A program made the position numbers and the translations under genes. From positions 1,311,117 to 1,375,116 of the forward strand of contig NZ_ASXP01000001.1 of the NCBI RefSeq assembly GCF_000445445.1: a DNA stretch of 64,000 nucleotides, given 5' to 3'. The notes below the pieces were generated by a model. That model was not told the DNA's origin and did no database searches. It worked only from the letters and a program-made list of their open reading frames with translations. How positions within the stretch are numbered: position 1 is the first letter of the stretch; each line of letters starts with the position of its first letter. Source of the DNA: Sporomusa ovata DSM 2662 (GTDB taxonomy: Bacteria > Bacillota > Negativicutes > Sporomusales > Sporomusaceae). This document shows positions 34,346 to 42,335 of the stretch, in pieces.

Positions 34346-35685
34346 TGCCCAAGCAGGAAGTGCTGTTTGCAGAGTTGCTTCCCCAAGAGGAGAGCCCTGT
34401 TTCCGGACAGAATGCTACCGGGAAGTCAGGGGGCAAAGCAGGAGTAAGGCGGCGTAAAAAGGCCAGTCGTGAGGTAGAAGATTATTATGCACTGCTGGCG
34501 GTAAACCAAGATGCTGAATTTGCGGATATTAAGCGGGGCTATTTGCAAAAGCTTAGGCAGTACCCGCCTGAGAACTATCCGGCAGAGTTTGAACAGATCC
34601 GCAGAGCCTATGATACATTACGGGATGCTGCGCAACGTAAAGAATATGATATTATACGCCAATACGGCGAATCAATTGAAGATTTATTAAATGAGGCAGT
34701 TGGCAGCAGGGGAATAACCGCCCAGTCGGTTAAGTTGCTGCAACGGGCAGTTAAGATTGATCCCCTGCATACCAAGGCTCGCCTGGCACTTGCTTATGCA
34801 CATATTTATCGTGATGAGGAAGCTGCTTTTGAGGGACAGTTTTTCGAGCTTATAAGGCAGGCAGGGCCGGATAAGTGGCTTACCATAATGGGAAGCAAAA
34901 TCACCCAACTGCTGCAAGTGGGACGGGTAACAGCTGCCTTTGATGAATTGCAAAAAGTAACTGCAAGGCAGCCAGACGCTATTAAGAAACTGTGGCCTGT
35001 ATACATAAATGTCTATGGCGAGGCAGGAGAAGAAGAGCTGCTGCTGGCAGAGGTTGAAACGGCCATAAACGCTATTGAGACACCCGAGCAGGCTAATGTT
35101 GGGCTGTATGTAGCCTGGATTCAGGTGGTAATTGCTTTCGATGAGAGCGGAAAAAAAACAGACAGAGTGTTGAGTGCCACGAAAAAGTGGCTAAAGAATT
35201 TTACTAACCCGGCAGATTTGGCAGGTATTTCAAAGATCTTTAGTAAAGAATATGAAAAATGCCGTGAGGAAAGTGAATATCAGGGTGCTAAGCTGTTCAT
35301 TGATTTAGCCATTATGGCAGACCGGAAAAATCCGGATTTACAGCAATATGCGTTGGAAGTCCAAACGGTAGTGCAGATAATACGGGAGTTTGACCGTATT
35401 TTGGCCGATAAAAGACTGTTTCCAGGTGTTACAATTGAAGCATTGCGCTGGGTGAGTGAAGAATTCCATGTATTTGAAGAAGAGCTGGAAGAAATGACAT
35501 ACTGGCTGCCGCCAGAGTTTCATGAGGAAATTGTAAATATGGATGAAGAGTATGCTGCCGGTATTATTTTGCTGAAAAAACGATATCCGGTGATATATCG
35601 CCATTTTCAGCAGCGGTGGGAGGCAATGTTTAAAGAAAAAACGGCTGGTTTAAACCGGGAAGAAAGGCGTAGTCTAAGGTTATAG
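34345..35685 (+). CDS. J-domain-like protein lacking HPD, partner of the divergent Hsp70
   Basis: The 446-residue protein has a J-like domain at about residues 45-100 (DYYALLAVNQDAEFADIKRG to AQRKEYDIIRQYG). Where DnaJ has YHPD it has YPPE, so the HPD tripeptide needed to trigger Hsp70 hydrolysis is lost. The rest is helical and repeat-like, with a TPR-type segment AVKIDPLHTKARLALAYAHI. No Gly/Phe or zinc region is present. ATG overlaps the Hsp70 stop (TAATG). It probably recruits or scaffolds the Hsp70; whether it stimulates ATPase is doubtful. Confidence 0.82.
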   Translation: MPKQEVLFAELLPQEESPVSGQNATGKSGGKAGVRRRKKASREVEDYYALLAVNQDAEFADIKRGYLQKLRQYPPENYPAEFEQIRRAYDTLRDAAQRKEYDIIRQYGESIEDLLNEAVGSRGITAQSVKLLQRAVKIDPLHTKARLALAYAHIYRDEEAAFEGQFFELIRQAGPDKWLTIMGSKITQLLQVGRVTAAFDELQKVTARQPDAIKKLWPVYINVYGEAGEEELLLAEVETAINAIETPEQANVGLYVAWIQVVIAFDESGKKTDRVLSATKKWLKNFTNPADLAGISKIFSKEYEKCREESEYQGAKLFIDLAIMADRKNPDLQQYALEVQTVVQIIREFDRILADKRLFPGVTIEALRWVSEEFHVFEEELEEMTYWLPPEFHEEIVNMDEEYAAGIILLKKRYPVIYRHFQQRWEAMFKEKTAGLNREERRSLRL

Positions 35686-35734
35686 CTCCATGAATGCAGG
35701 CTAAAAGGCACACAAAGATTAATTAGGCACACTC

Positions 35735-35764
35735 AAGAGGCGGGTTCTGCAGAATCCGCCTCTT
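35735..35764 (+). terminator. Terminator of the second Hsp70 operon
   Basis: AAGAGGCGG (35735-35743) pairs with CCGCCTCTT (35756-35764), with a self-complementary TTCTGCAGAA inside, followed by GTATTTATTTTT. Confidence 0.87.
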
Positions 35765-35785
35765 GTATTTATTTTTCAACCAAAC

Positions 35786-35816
35786 AAAGGGGCTGTCGCT
35801 TGTGGACAGCCCCTTT
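35786..35816 (-). terminator. Terminator of the starch-binding protein gene
   Basis: AAAGGGGCTGTC (35786-35797) pairs with GACAGCCCCTTT (35805-35816). On the minus strand it lies just after the stop codon of the gene at 35823. Confidence 0.8.
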
Positions 35817-35822
35817 TGAAGA

Positions 35823-36143
35823 TCATTGATGGATATTGAAATTATAATTTAGACCGTTATTATTATCCCAATTATTTGCTGAATCTTTAAAGGAGACGCA
35901 TAAGGTATCATGGTTGTTAGCTGTGACAGTAGTCTCAAAACCAGAAGGTGTTCTGGTCATATGCACATCCTGAGTATTTTGCCATTCAAAGCCGTAGCCA
36001 ATATGGGCATGAACACAGGAAGCACCACTTTGGGGTAATAATCCGTTATAGCAGATTTTCACATCTTCACCTGGACGGGGATTGGTAGGGCTGATAATCA
36101 CACTGTTAGCTAAATACTCGTTGCTGTTTGCCTTAAAGATCAT
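35823..36143 (-). CDS. Single-domain CBM25/53-like starch- or glycogen-binding protein
   Basis: This 106-residue protein is one carbohydrate-binding module with no enzyme and no signal peptide. It has PTNPRPGEDVKICYNGLLPQ, a VHAHIGYGFEWQ strand and the ending CVSFKDSANNWDNNNGLNYN. That ending is the typical CBM25/CBM53 motif, whose tryptophan and asparagines contact alpha-glucan. It starts behind AGGAGG. Its position divergent to glgC and glgP and the lack of a secretion signal suggest it binds intracellular glycogen. Confidence 0.8.
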   Translation of the reverse strand: MIFKANSNEYLANSVIISPTNPRPGEDVKICYNGLLPQSGASCVHAHIGYGFEWQNTQDVHMTRTPSGFETTVTANNHDTLCVSFKDSANNWDNNNGLNYNFNIHQ

Positions 36144-36155
36144 AGTATTTCCTCC

Positions 36156-36284
36156 TTATACTTTGCATATTTCAGTTTCATAATCAAGGGACAAACCTAC
36201 GTGAGCACAGACCTCGGAGGTGCCATTTTGATACAAGAGACCGTTATTGGTGATTAGCTCTCGAGTTTTTGGCGTTTCAATAAT
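36156..36284 (-). pseudogene. Truncated second copy of the starch-binding module
   Basis: Reading the minus strand from 36284, the frame gives IIETPKTRELITNNGLLYQN, then GTSEVCAHVGLSLDYETEIC, and a TAA at 36156. The part NNGLLYQNGTSEVCAHVG aligns with YNGLLPQSGASCVHAHIG of the intact neighbour, but the frame stops there and has no ATG. The nearest ATG, at 36288 behind a good ribosome site, is in another frame and hits TGA at once. A decayed tandem duplicate is the best reading; an ATT start is less likely. Confidence 0.55.
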
Positions 36285-36448
36285 TCATCTCCTTTCTATC
36301 GCATATAGTTTAGTATTTCAAAATCAAATTCCATCATTCCTGTAGATTACTGGTAAGTATTAATAATAGAAAAATAAACAGTGCATGTAAATTTTCAGTT
36401 CAGTGGGAACAATATTGGCAGTTGTATTATTTTGTGAGGAGGCTGCAT

Positions 36449-37684
36449 ATGAAAAAAAAAGATTGTATTGCTATGGTACTTGCCGGAGGAAAAGGTACCC
36501 GCCTTAGTTCATTAACGTCAGCTATTCCCAAACCGGTAGTACCGTTTGGCGGAAATCATTGTCTCATTGACTTCACTCTGAGCAATTGTTTCAATTCCCA
36601 TATTGATACGATAGGTGTCTTGACACCAGCTAAACCATTTAGGCTTCCAAAACTAATTAAACGGCAAGATGCCAGTTCGACAATCTATTCTTTACCGCCA
36701 ATGAATAGACTGCAAAGTAGTGTAGCCAGCGAATATACTGGAACTGCTAATGCTGTACATGCAAATGCGGATTTTATTGATCAATTCAACCCGGAATACA
36801 TCTTAATATTATCGGGTGATCATATTTATAAAATGGACTATACTGAGCTGCTTAATTATCACAGGGAAAAAAGTGCAGTGGCAACCGTTGCAGTTACGAC
36901 TGTTCCCTGGGCTGAGACATATCGGTTTGGCATCATGACTACTAAGACAGATGGAGCTATCGCAGAGTTTACCGAAAAACCAACTAATTCCCAAAGCAAT
37001 CTTGCGTCTATGGGAGTCTATATTTTTACTTGGGCAACTTTGAAAGAATATCTTTTACAGGATGATTGCAATAAAAAATCCAGCCATGATTTTGGTAAAG
37101 ACGTTATCCCGACTATGCTGAGCCAGAAAGAAAAAATGTATGCCTATTCATTCCAAGGATATTGGAAAGACGTGGGAACAGTAGAAAGCTTGTATGATGC
37201 GCATATGGACCTGCTAAGAGAGCCCCCCGCACTTACTCTCGCAGATGGCAGTTGGCCTGTTTTTTCTGCCATGACAGGAGATGTGGCCCAGGCTGCTATT
37301 TTATTTGATAAAGAAAGAAATTCGCTTTTACATAGCGGTAGTTCAATTAACGGATTAATTAATGGATCGGTTATTTTTTCTAACGTATATATTGGGAAAA
37401 ATGCCAGTATTAAAAATTCCGTAGTTATGCCCGGAACTGTAATTGGTGAAGGGGCATGTGTTGAGAGAGCAATTGTTGGACCTGGGGCATATATTAGAGA
37501 TGGTTACAGCTTGCTGGGGGATATTGATGGCTATTCGCGGATTGCAGTAGCTAGTGAGAATTCTACCATTCCTGATGTTTTGCCATATGCACTCGACAGT
37601 CGCGAAAAGGTAAAACAGACTGTATCCAAAATAAAAAGCAATTCAACATTGGATTTTGGCAGTCCTTCTTTGATGAGAAGATGA
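36449..37684 (+). CDS. glgC: Glucose-1-phosphate adenylyltransferase
   Basis: The 411-residue enzyme makes ADP-glucose for glycogen. It has the nucleotidyl loop MVLAGGKGTRLSSLTSAIPK, PFGGNHCLIDFTLSNCFNSH and the sugar-phosphate site GDHIYKMDYTELLNYHREK. FTEKP and a left-handed beta-helix C-terminus (SVVMPGTVIGEGACVERAIV) follow. The ATG at 36449 lies behind GAGGAGG. It shows catalytic residues and is not the degenerate GlgD type. No glgA or glgB is in the window. Confidence 0.92.
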   Translation: MKKKDCIAMVLAGGKGTRLSSLTSAIPKPVVPFGGNHCLIDFTLSNCFNSHIDTIGVLTPAKPFRLPKLIKRQDASSTIYSLPPMNRLQSSVASEYTGTANAVHANADFIDQFNPEYILILSGDHIYKMDYTELLNYHREKSAVATVAVTTVPWAETYRFGIMTTKTDGAIAEFTEKPTNSQSNLASMGVYIFTWATLKEYLLQDDCNKKSSHDFGKDVIPTMLSQKEKMYAYSFQGYWKDVGTVESLYDAHMDLLREPPALTLADGSWPVFSAMTGDVAQAAILFDKERNSLLHSGSSINGLINGSVIFSNVYIGKNASIKNSVVMPGTVIGEGACVERAIVGPGAYIRDGYSLLGDIDGYSRIAVASENSTIPDVLPYALDSREKVKQTVSKIKSNSTLDFGSPSLMRR

Positions 37685-37855
37685 AACGTATACTGCAAAA
37701 ATACTTGAAGGCAGGCAGAAAATAAGACTGGACTGTAAAAGCGAGGTCTGGACATGAATGATGCAAAACGCTACGGCGTTGGATTATTGGTGGCGGCTGG
37801 CAAGGCAATATCAATTGCTATACGGCAACTTGTATTTAGAAACAGGAGGAAACAA

Positions 37856-40468
37856 ATGATGATTAAAAGCAAAGAGCGGCATGGAAAGACGGTTGTAGAA
37901 ACAGAGACAGCTTTAGCTATGGCAGGTTTTGGAAATGAATTGGGTGAATTGAAAAACCAGACTGAGAAAGAAAGGTTTAAGGCGCATTTTTTAGATAGAT
38001 TAAAAAGTCTGCATGGAAAAACACTAGCCGCGTCTTCTGATTGGGAAAGGTATAGTGCATTAGCCAGTGTAGTGCGGGACTATATCAGCAAAGACTGGAT
38101 TGCTACCAAACAGCATTATGCGGAAAAGCATAGCAAACAGGTATATTATTTTTCCATAGAATTTTTGCTGGGCCGACTATTGGGGTCTAACCTGCTAAAT
38201 TTGGGAATAAAAGATATTTGTCAGGAAGTATTGGATGAGTTGGGGATTAATTTGGCGCAAATAGAAGCTCAGGAAGAAGATGCGGGACTTGGTAATGGGG
38301 GACTTGGCCGTCTGGCCGCTTGTTATCTTGATTCTATGGCTTCTGAACATATTCCGGGGCATGGCTGCGGTATACGTTACCGGTACGGACTTTTTGAACA
38401 AAAGATTGTTAACGGATATCAGCAGGAGTATCCGGACAACTGGTTGAAAAACGGCTATCCATGGGAATACAGACGACCGGATGAAGCAGTGGAAGTTAAA
38501 TTCGGCGGCAACATACGAATACAGAGTAACGGAAAAACCGAGTATATTCATGAAAATTACGAATCAATTATGGCGATTCCCTATGATATTCCTGTAGTCG
38601 GTTACCATAATCATATTGCTAACACGCTAAGGTTATGGAGTGCGGAAGCAAAATTGCAAAATTTGGTATGTTCCGGGTTTAGTCGTGATGATTGTCAGGG
38701 AACAGTTGATTATACCCAAACCTTGCAAACTATTTCAACGATCCTTTATCCTGACGATAGTACTTATGAAGGTAAAGTTCTCAGGCTAAAGCAGCAGTAC
38801 TTTATGGTATCAGCCGGGTTGCAAAGCATTATCCGGAATTATAAGGCTGTAAACACCGATGTCGGTCAATTATTTAATCACATAGCTATTCATATCAATG
38901 ACACGCATCCGGCATTGGCTATTCCTGAACTTATGAGAATACTGATGGATGAAGAGCGACTGGGATGGACCGAAGCATGGGATATTACCACTAAGACCAT
39001 ATCGTATACTAACCATACGATATTGCCGGAGGCCATGGAAAAGTGGCCGGTCGAAATGGTGAAAACTTTGTTGCCGCGCATATTTATGATTATTAACGAA
39101 ATCAATGAGCGGTATTGCCGGGAATTGTGGGGCAAATATCCTGGTGAATGGGAGCATATTCACCATATGGCAGTGATTGCCGATGAACAAGTTCACATGG
39201 CCCATTTGGCTGTTGTAGGCAGTCATTGCGTAAATGGGGTGGCAAAACTTCATACCCAAATTCTCAAAGAGCAGGTTCTGGCAGACTTTTATCATTTTTC
39301 ACCCGTTAAGTTTAAAAATGTTACCAATGGTGTTACTCACCGACGTTGGCTCATGCTGAGCAATCCGTCGCTGACTGCACTGATAAATGATAAGATTGGG
39401 TCGCATTGGATTGAATATCCCTGCGATCTGGAGCAGTTAATGAGATATGCCAATGATGCCGGTTTGCAGCAGGATATTGCCAAAATTAAATTTCAGAACA
39501 AACTAAATTTGACTCGGCATATTAAGGAAAAATATGGTGTAAACATTGATACCAATTCCATTTTCGACGTGCATGTAAAACGTATCCATGCCTATAAAAG
39601 GCAGCTTATGAATGTGCTGCATATTATGGATTTATACAACAGGTTAAAAGATAGTCCGTCGCTTGATATCACGCCACGAACCTTCATTTTTGGAGGAAAA
39701 GCGGCTGCAGGCTATTTTGAGGCAAAATGTACAATTAAACTAATTCATGCACTGGCTGATGTGGTAAATAACGATAAAACCATTCGTGACAAAATAAAAG
39801 TGGTATTTATGGAAAACTATAACGTTTCATTGGCTGAACTTATTATTCCTGCAGCTGATGTCAGTGAGCAGATTCCTACTGCCAGCAGGGAGGCTTGCGG
39901 TACCGGCAATATGAAATTAATGATGAATGGTGCCGTTACCATTGGTACATTAGATGGAGCCAATATTGAGATTCGCGATATTGTGGGCGATGAAAATATT
40001 TTTATATTTGGACTTACTGCCCGGGAAGTACTGGATTATTACTGGCATGGCGGCTACAATTCATGGGATCTCTACAACAACGATATAAGAATCAAAACCG
40101 TTACCGAGCAGCTTATTAATGGCTTTTTTCCGCAAGGACGGGAAGAGTTTAAAGTACTGTACGACTCCTTGCTCTATCACAATGACCGTTACTTTATGCT
40201 CAAAGATTTTGCTTCTTATGTTGAAGCTCAGAATTTGCTTGAAAGCCGGTATAGGGAGCATAAAGTGTGGTCAAAAATGTGTATTGCTAACATTGCTCAT
40301 TCGGGGAGATTTGCCGCAGATCGGGTATTTACCAAATATGCTATGGATATTTGGGGAGTACGGCCTGATAATCCTGTTCGCTGTGATTGCTCAGAAAATG
40401 AATTCATGAGTTTCCACCATACCGGTTGTACGCGCAGCAATCAGTCAGGTAGCATACCGTTACAATAA
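37856..40468 (+). CDS. glgP: Glycogen phosphorylase
   Basis: This protein is 870 residues from the ATG at 37856, which has CAGGAGG upstream; the 34 codons before it in frame are probably leader. Family blocks include EDAGLGNGGLGRLAACYLDS, NDTHPALAIPELMRILMDEE, VTNGVTHRRWL, VHVKRIHAYKRQLMNVLHI, and the pyridoxal-phosphate region EACGTGNMKLMMNGAVTIGT (lysine of GNMK). It releases glucose-1-phosphate from glycogen. It sits between glgC and the phosphofructokinase gene. Confidence 0.95.
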   Translation: MMIKSKERHGKTVVETETALAMAGFGNELGELKNQTEKERFKAHFLDRLKSLHGKTLAASSDWERYSALASVVRDYISKDWIATKQHYAEKHSKQVYYFSIEFLLGRLLGSNLLNLGIKDICQEVLDELGINLAQIEAQEEDAGLGNGGLGRLAACYLDSMASEHIPGHGCGIRYRYGLFEQKIVNGYQQEYPDNWLKNGYPWEYRRPDEAVEVKFGGNIRIQSNGKTEYIHENYESIMAIPYDIPVVGYHNHIANTLRLWSAEAKLQNLVCSGFSRDDCQGTVDYTQTLQTISTILYPDDSTYEGKVLRLKQQYFMVSAGLQSIIRNYKAVNTDVGQLFNHIAIHINDTHPALAIPELMRILMDEERLGWTEAWDITTKTISYTNHTILPEAMEKWPVEMVKTLLPRIFMIINEINERYCRELWGKYPGEWEHIHHMAVIADEQVHMAHLAVVGSHCVNGVAKLHTQILKEQVLADFYHFSPVKFKNVTNGVTHRRWLMLSNPSLTALINDKIGSHWIEYPCDLEQLMRYANDAGLQQDIAKIKFQNKLNLTRHIKEKYGVNIDTNSIFDVHVKRIHAYKRQLMNVLHIMDLYNRLKDSPSLDITPRTFIFGGKAAAGYFEAKCTIKLIHALADVVNNDKTIRDKIKVVFMENYNVSLAELIIPAADVSEQIPTASREACGTGNMKLMMNGAVTIGTLDGANIEIRDIVGDENIFIFGLTAREVLDYYWHGGYNSWDLYNNDIRIKTVTEQLINGFFPQGREEFKVLYDSLLYHNDRYFMLKDFASYVEAQNLLESRYREHKVWSKMCIANIAHSGRFAADRVFTKYAMDIWGVRPDNPVRCDCSENEFMSFHHTGCTRSNQSGSIPLQ

Positions 40469-40572
40469 GCAAAGTCGAGATGGTCATTGTGCAGAACGGA
40501 TTTCAATTTTGCGTAGTGGTAGTTCAATAAAAGGTTGTTAAATGCATTATGCGACAACAAAATGGGGGGGAT

Positions 40573-41796
40573 ATGATGATGTTGAAAGGAAAAGTGCTGA
40601 TTGCGCAAGGTGGGGGTCCTACAGCGGTTATCAATCAAACGTTGGCAGGCATTGTTTTAGAATCGAGAAAATATGGAGAAATGACCCGGACTTACGGGGC
40701 GATTCATGGCGTAGAAGGTATAGTTAACGAGGATTTCCTGGATTTGACGCAGGAAACGAGTCATAACCTGGAACAGGTTGCCATGACACCATCGTCAGCC
40801 TTGTGGTCTACGCGGATAAAGCCGGATAGCAAATACTGCCATGAGATTTTTCAAGTATTACAAGCCCATGATATCAGGTATTTCTTTTATATTGGAGGCA
40901 ACGATTCTGCTGACACTGTTAGGATCGTGGGTGAAGAGGCCAAAAAGGTTAATTATGATTTAAGGATTATTCATGTTCCCAAAACAATTGATAATGATTT
41001 AATTCTAAATGACCATACCCCTGGGTACGGTTCAGCAGCTAGGTTTGTAGTTCAGGCCTTCATGGGAATAAACCTGGATGTTAGAGCCCTTAAAGGCGTT
41101 TATATTGGTGTTGTGATGGGCCGGCACGCGGGTTTTATGACAGCAGCTTCCGCTATTGCCCAAAAGTATCCGGATGATGGACCACACCTTATATATCTTC
41201 CGGAACGGGAATTTTCTATGGAAAAGTTCTTAGCAGATGTTAAACAGATGTATGACCGTCATGGGATGTGTATTATTGCTGTTTCAGAAGGAATATGTGA
41301 TGCCGGCGGTGTGCCGATTATCGCTACTATGCGCAAGGATCTCGAAATCGATGCTCATGGTAATGTAAGTCTCTCCGGCACAGGTGCCATAGGAGATTTA
41401 TTGGCGCAGCAAGTGAAGGCCCGGCTGGGAATTTCACGGGTTCGGAGTGATACATTCGGCTACCTGCAGCGATCATTTGTGGATTGTGTTTCCGATATTG
41501 ATCAGCACGAGGCGAGGGAAGTAGGTGAAAGAGCCGTTCAAATGGCTTATTGGAATAATGGTAATGGATCACTCACTATTCAGCGAACCGGCAATTATTC
41601 TGTTGACTATCGCTTGGCGGGTGTGGAAGAAATTGCAGCAAAAACAAGGGTTATGGCAGATGAGTATATCAATAAGGAAGGCAACCATGTCACAGACGCC
41701 TTTAGATTATATATCAGGCCTTTACTGGGGTCCGGATTGCAAATACCTTCGCATTTAAGGGCACCCAGAGTGCCGAAACTGCTAAGTAACGAGTGA
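40573..41796 (+). CDS. 6-phosphofructokinase, probably pyrophosphate-dependent
   Basis: This protein is 407 residues from the ATG at 40573; ATGs at 40576 and 40579 are equally possible behind the G-run. Motifs: LIAQGGGPTAVINQTLAG, YIGGNDSADTVRI, the catalytic PKTIDNDL and GYGSAARFVVQAF. ATP-using enzymes have G at the second variable place of GGDGS and G before TIDND. Here the residues are D (GGNDS) and K (PKTIDND), the known signature for PPi as phosphoryl donor. With GlgP it feeds glycogen carbon into glycolysis at low ATP cost. Confidence 0.85.
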   Translation: MMMLKGKVLIAQGGGPTAVINQTLAGIVLESRKYGEMTRTYGAIHGVEGIVNEDFLDLTQETSHNLEQVAMTPSSALWSTRIKPDSKYCHEIFQVLQAHDIRYFFYIGGNDSADTVRIVGEEAKKVNYDLRIIHVPKTIDNDLILNDHTPGYGSAARFVVQAFMGINLDVRALKGVYIGVVMGRHAGFMTAASAIAQKYPDDGPHLIYLPEREFSMEKFLADVKQMYDRHGMCIIAVSEGICDAGGVPIIATMRKDLEIDAHGNVSLSGTGAIGDLLAQQVKARLGISRVRSDTFGYLQRSFVDCVSDIDQHEAREVGERAVQMAYWNNGNGSLTIQRTGNYSVDYRLAGVEEIAAKTRVMADEYINKEGNHVTDAFRLYIRPLLGSGLQIPSHLRAPRVPKLLSNE

Positions 41797-41826
41797 ACTC
41801 TAGAATCAACCTGAAATAGTAAAGAT

Positions 41827-41860
41827 AATGCAGCCATCGAATTAAATTGATGGCTGCATT
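41827..41860 (+). terminator. Terminator of the glycogen/PFK cluster
   Basis: AATGCAGCCATC (41827-41838) pairs with GATGGCTGCATT (41849-41860), followed by TATT. Confidence 0.85.
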
Positions 41861-41878
41861 TATTAATACCAAATTTTT

Positions 41879-41928
41879 TTGACAAGTAAATAACAAACAG
41901 CTATATTAATTATAATACTACACTTGTA
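41879..41928 (+). promoter_or_regulatory. blaI promoter and BlaI operator
   Basis: TTGACA (41879-41884), 17 bp, TATATT (41902-41907), then the dyad TACACTTGTA (41919-41928) at about +5. It matches the TACAnnTGTA core recognised by BlaI/MecI repressors, so blaI-blaR1 is autoregulated. Confidence 0.82.
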
Positions 41929-41947
41929 ATCCTAGGAGGTGAAATTT

Positions 41948-42322
41948 ATGAATAAATTACCACAAATCTCTGATACGGAATGGCAAGTCATGAAGATTTT
42001 ATGGGTGAGCGCACCGCTTACCGCCAACGAAGTTATTAAGAAATGTGAAGGTATTACGTCGTGGAAGCCAAAGACAGTGAAAACGCTGCTTGGGCGACTG
42101 GTTAAGAAAAAAGCAATTACGTTTAATAAGGATGGCCGGACATACGTTTATTACCCGCTCGTTACAGAGAATGAGTGTGTGAAAGCGGAAAGCCGGTCTT
42201 TTTTAGAAAAAGTATTCTCAGGAGCCTTGAATGTAATGTTTGCCAATTTCCTGGAAGAACAAAAATTATCATCAGAAGAAATAGCGGAACTAAAGCGTAT
42301 CATTGAACAAAAGGAAAAATAA
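41948..42322 (+). CDS. blaI: BlaI/MecI-family repressor
   Basis: This protein is 124 residues from the ATG at 41948, behind AGGAGGTG. The winged-helix N-terminus is characteristic: ISDTEWQVMKILWVSAPLTA, then WKPKTVKTLLGRLVKKKAIT and FNKDGRTYVYYPLVTENE. The C-terminal dimerisation helix, which BlaR1 signalling causes to be cleaved in homologues, ends LSSEEIAELKRIIEQKEK. It should bind the TACAnnTGTA boxes at 41919, 44291, 44318 and the weaker one at 45213. Confidence 0.93.
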   Translation: MNKLPQISDTEWQVMKILWVSAPLTANEVIKKCEGITSWKPKTVKTLLGRLVKKKAITFNKDGRTYVYYPLVTENECVKAESRSFLEKVFSGALNVMFANFLEEQKLSSEEIAELKRIIEQKEK

Positions 42323-42335
42323 CGGAGGGCTCTTC

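Noticed and set aside
37754..37855. N-terminal extension of glycogen phosphorylase from ATG 37754
   Set aside because: The 34 extra residues are not family-like and a strong CAGGAGG directly precedes the ATG at 37856.
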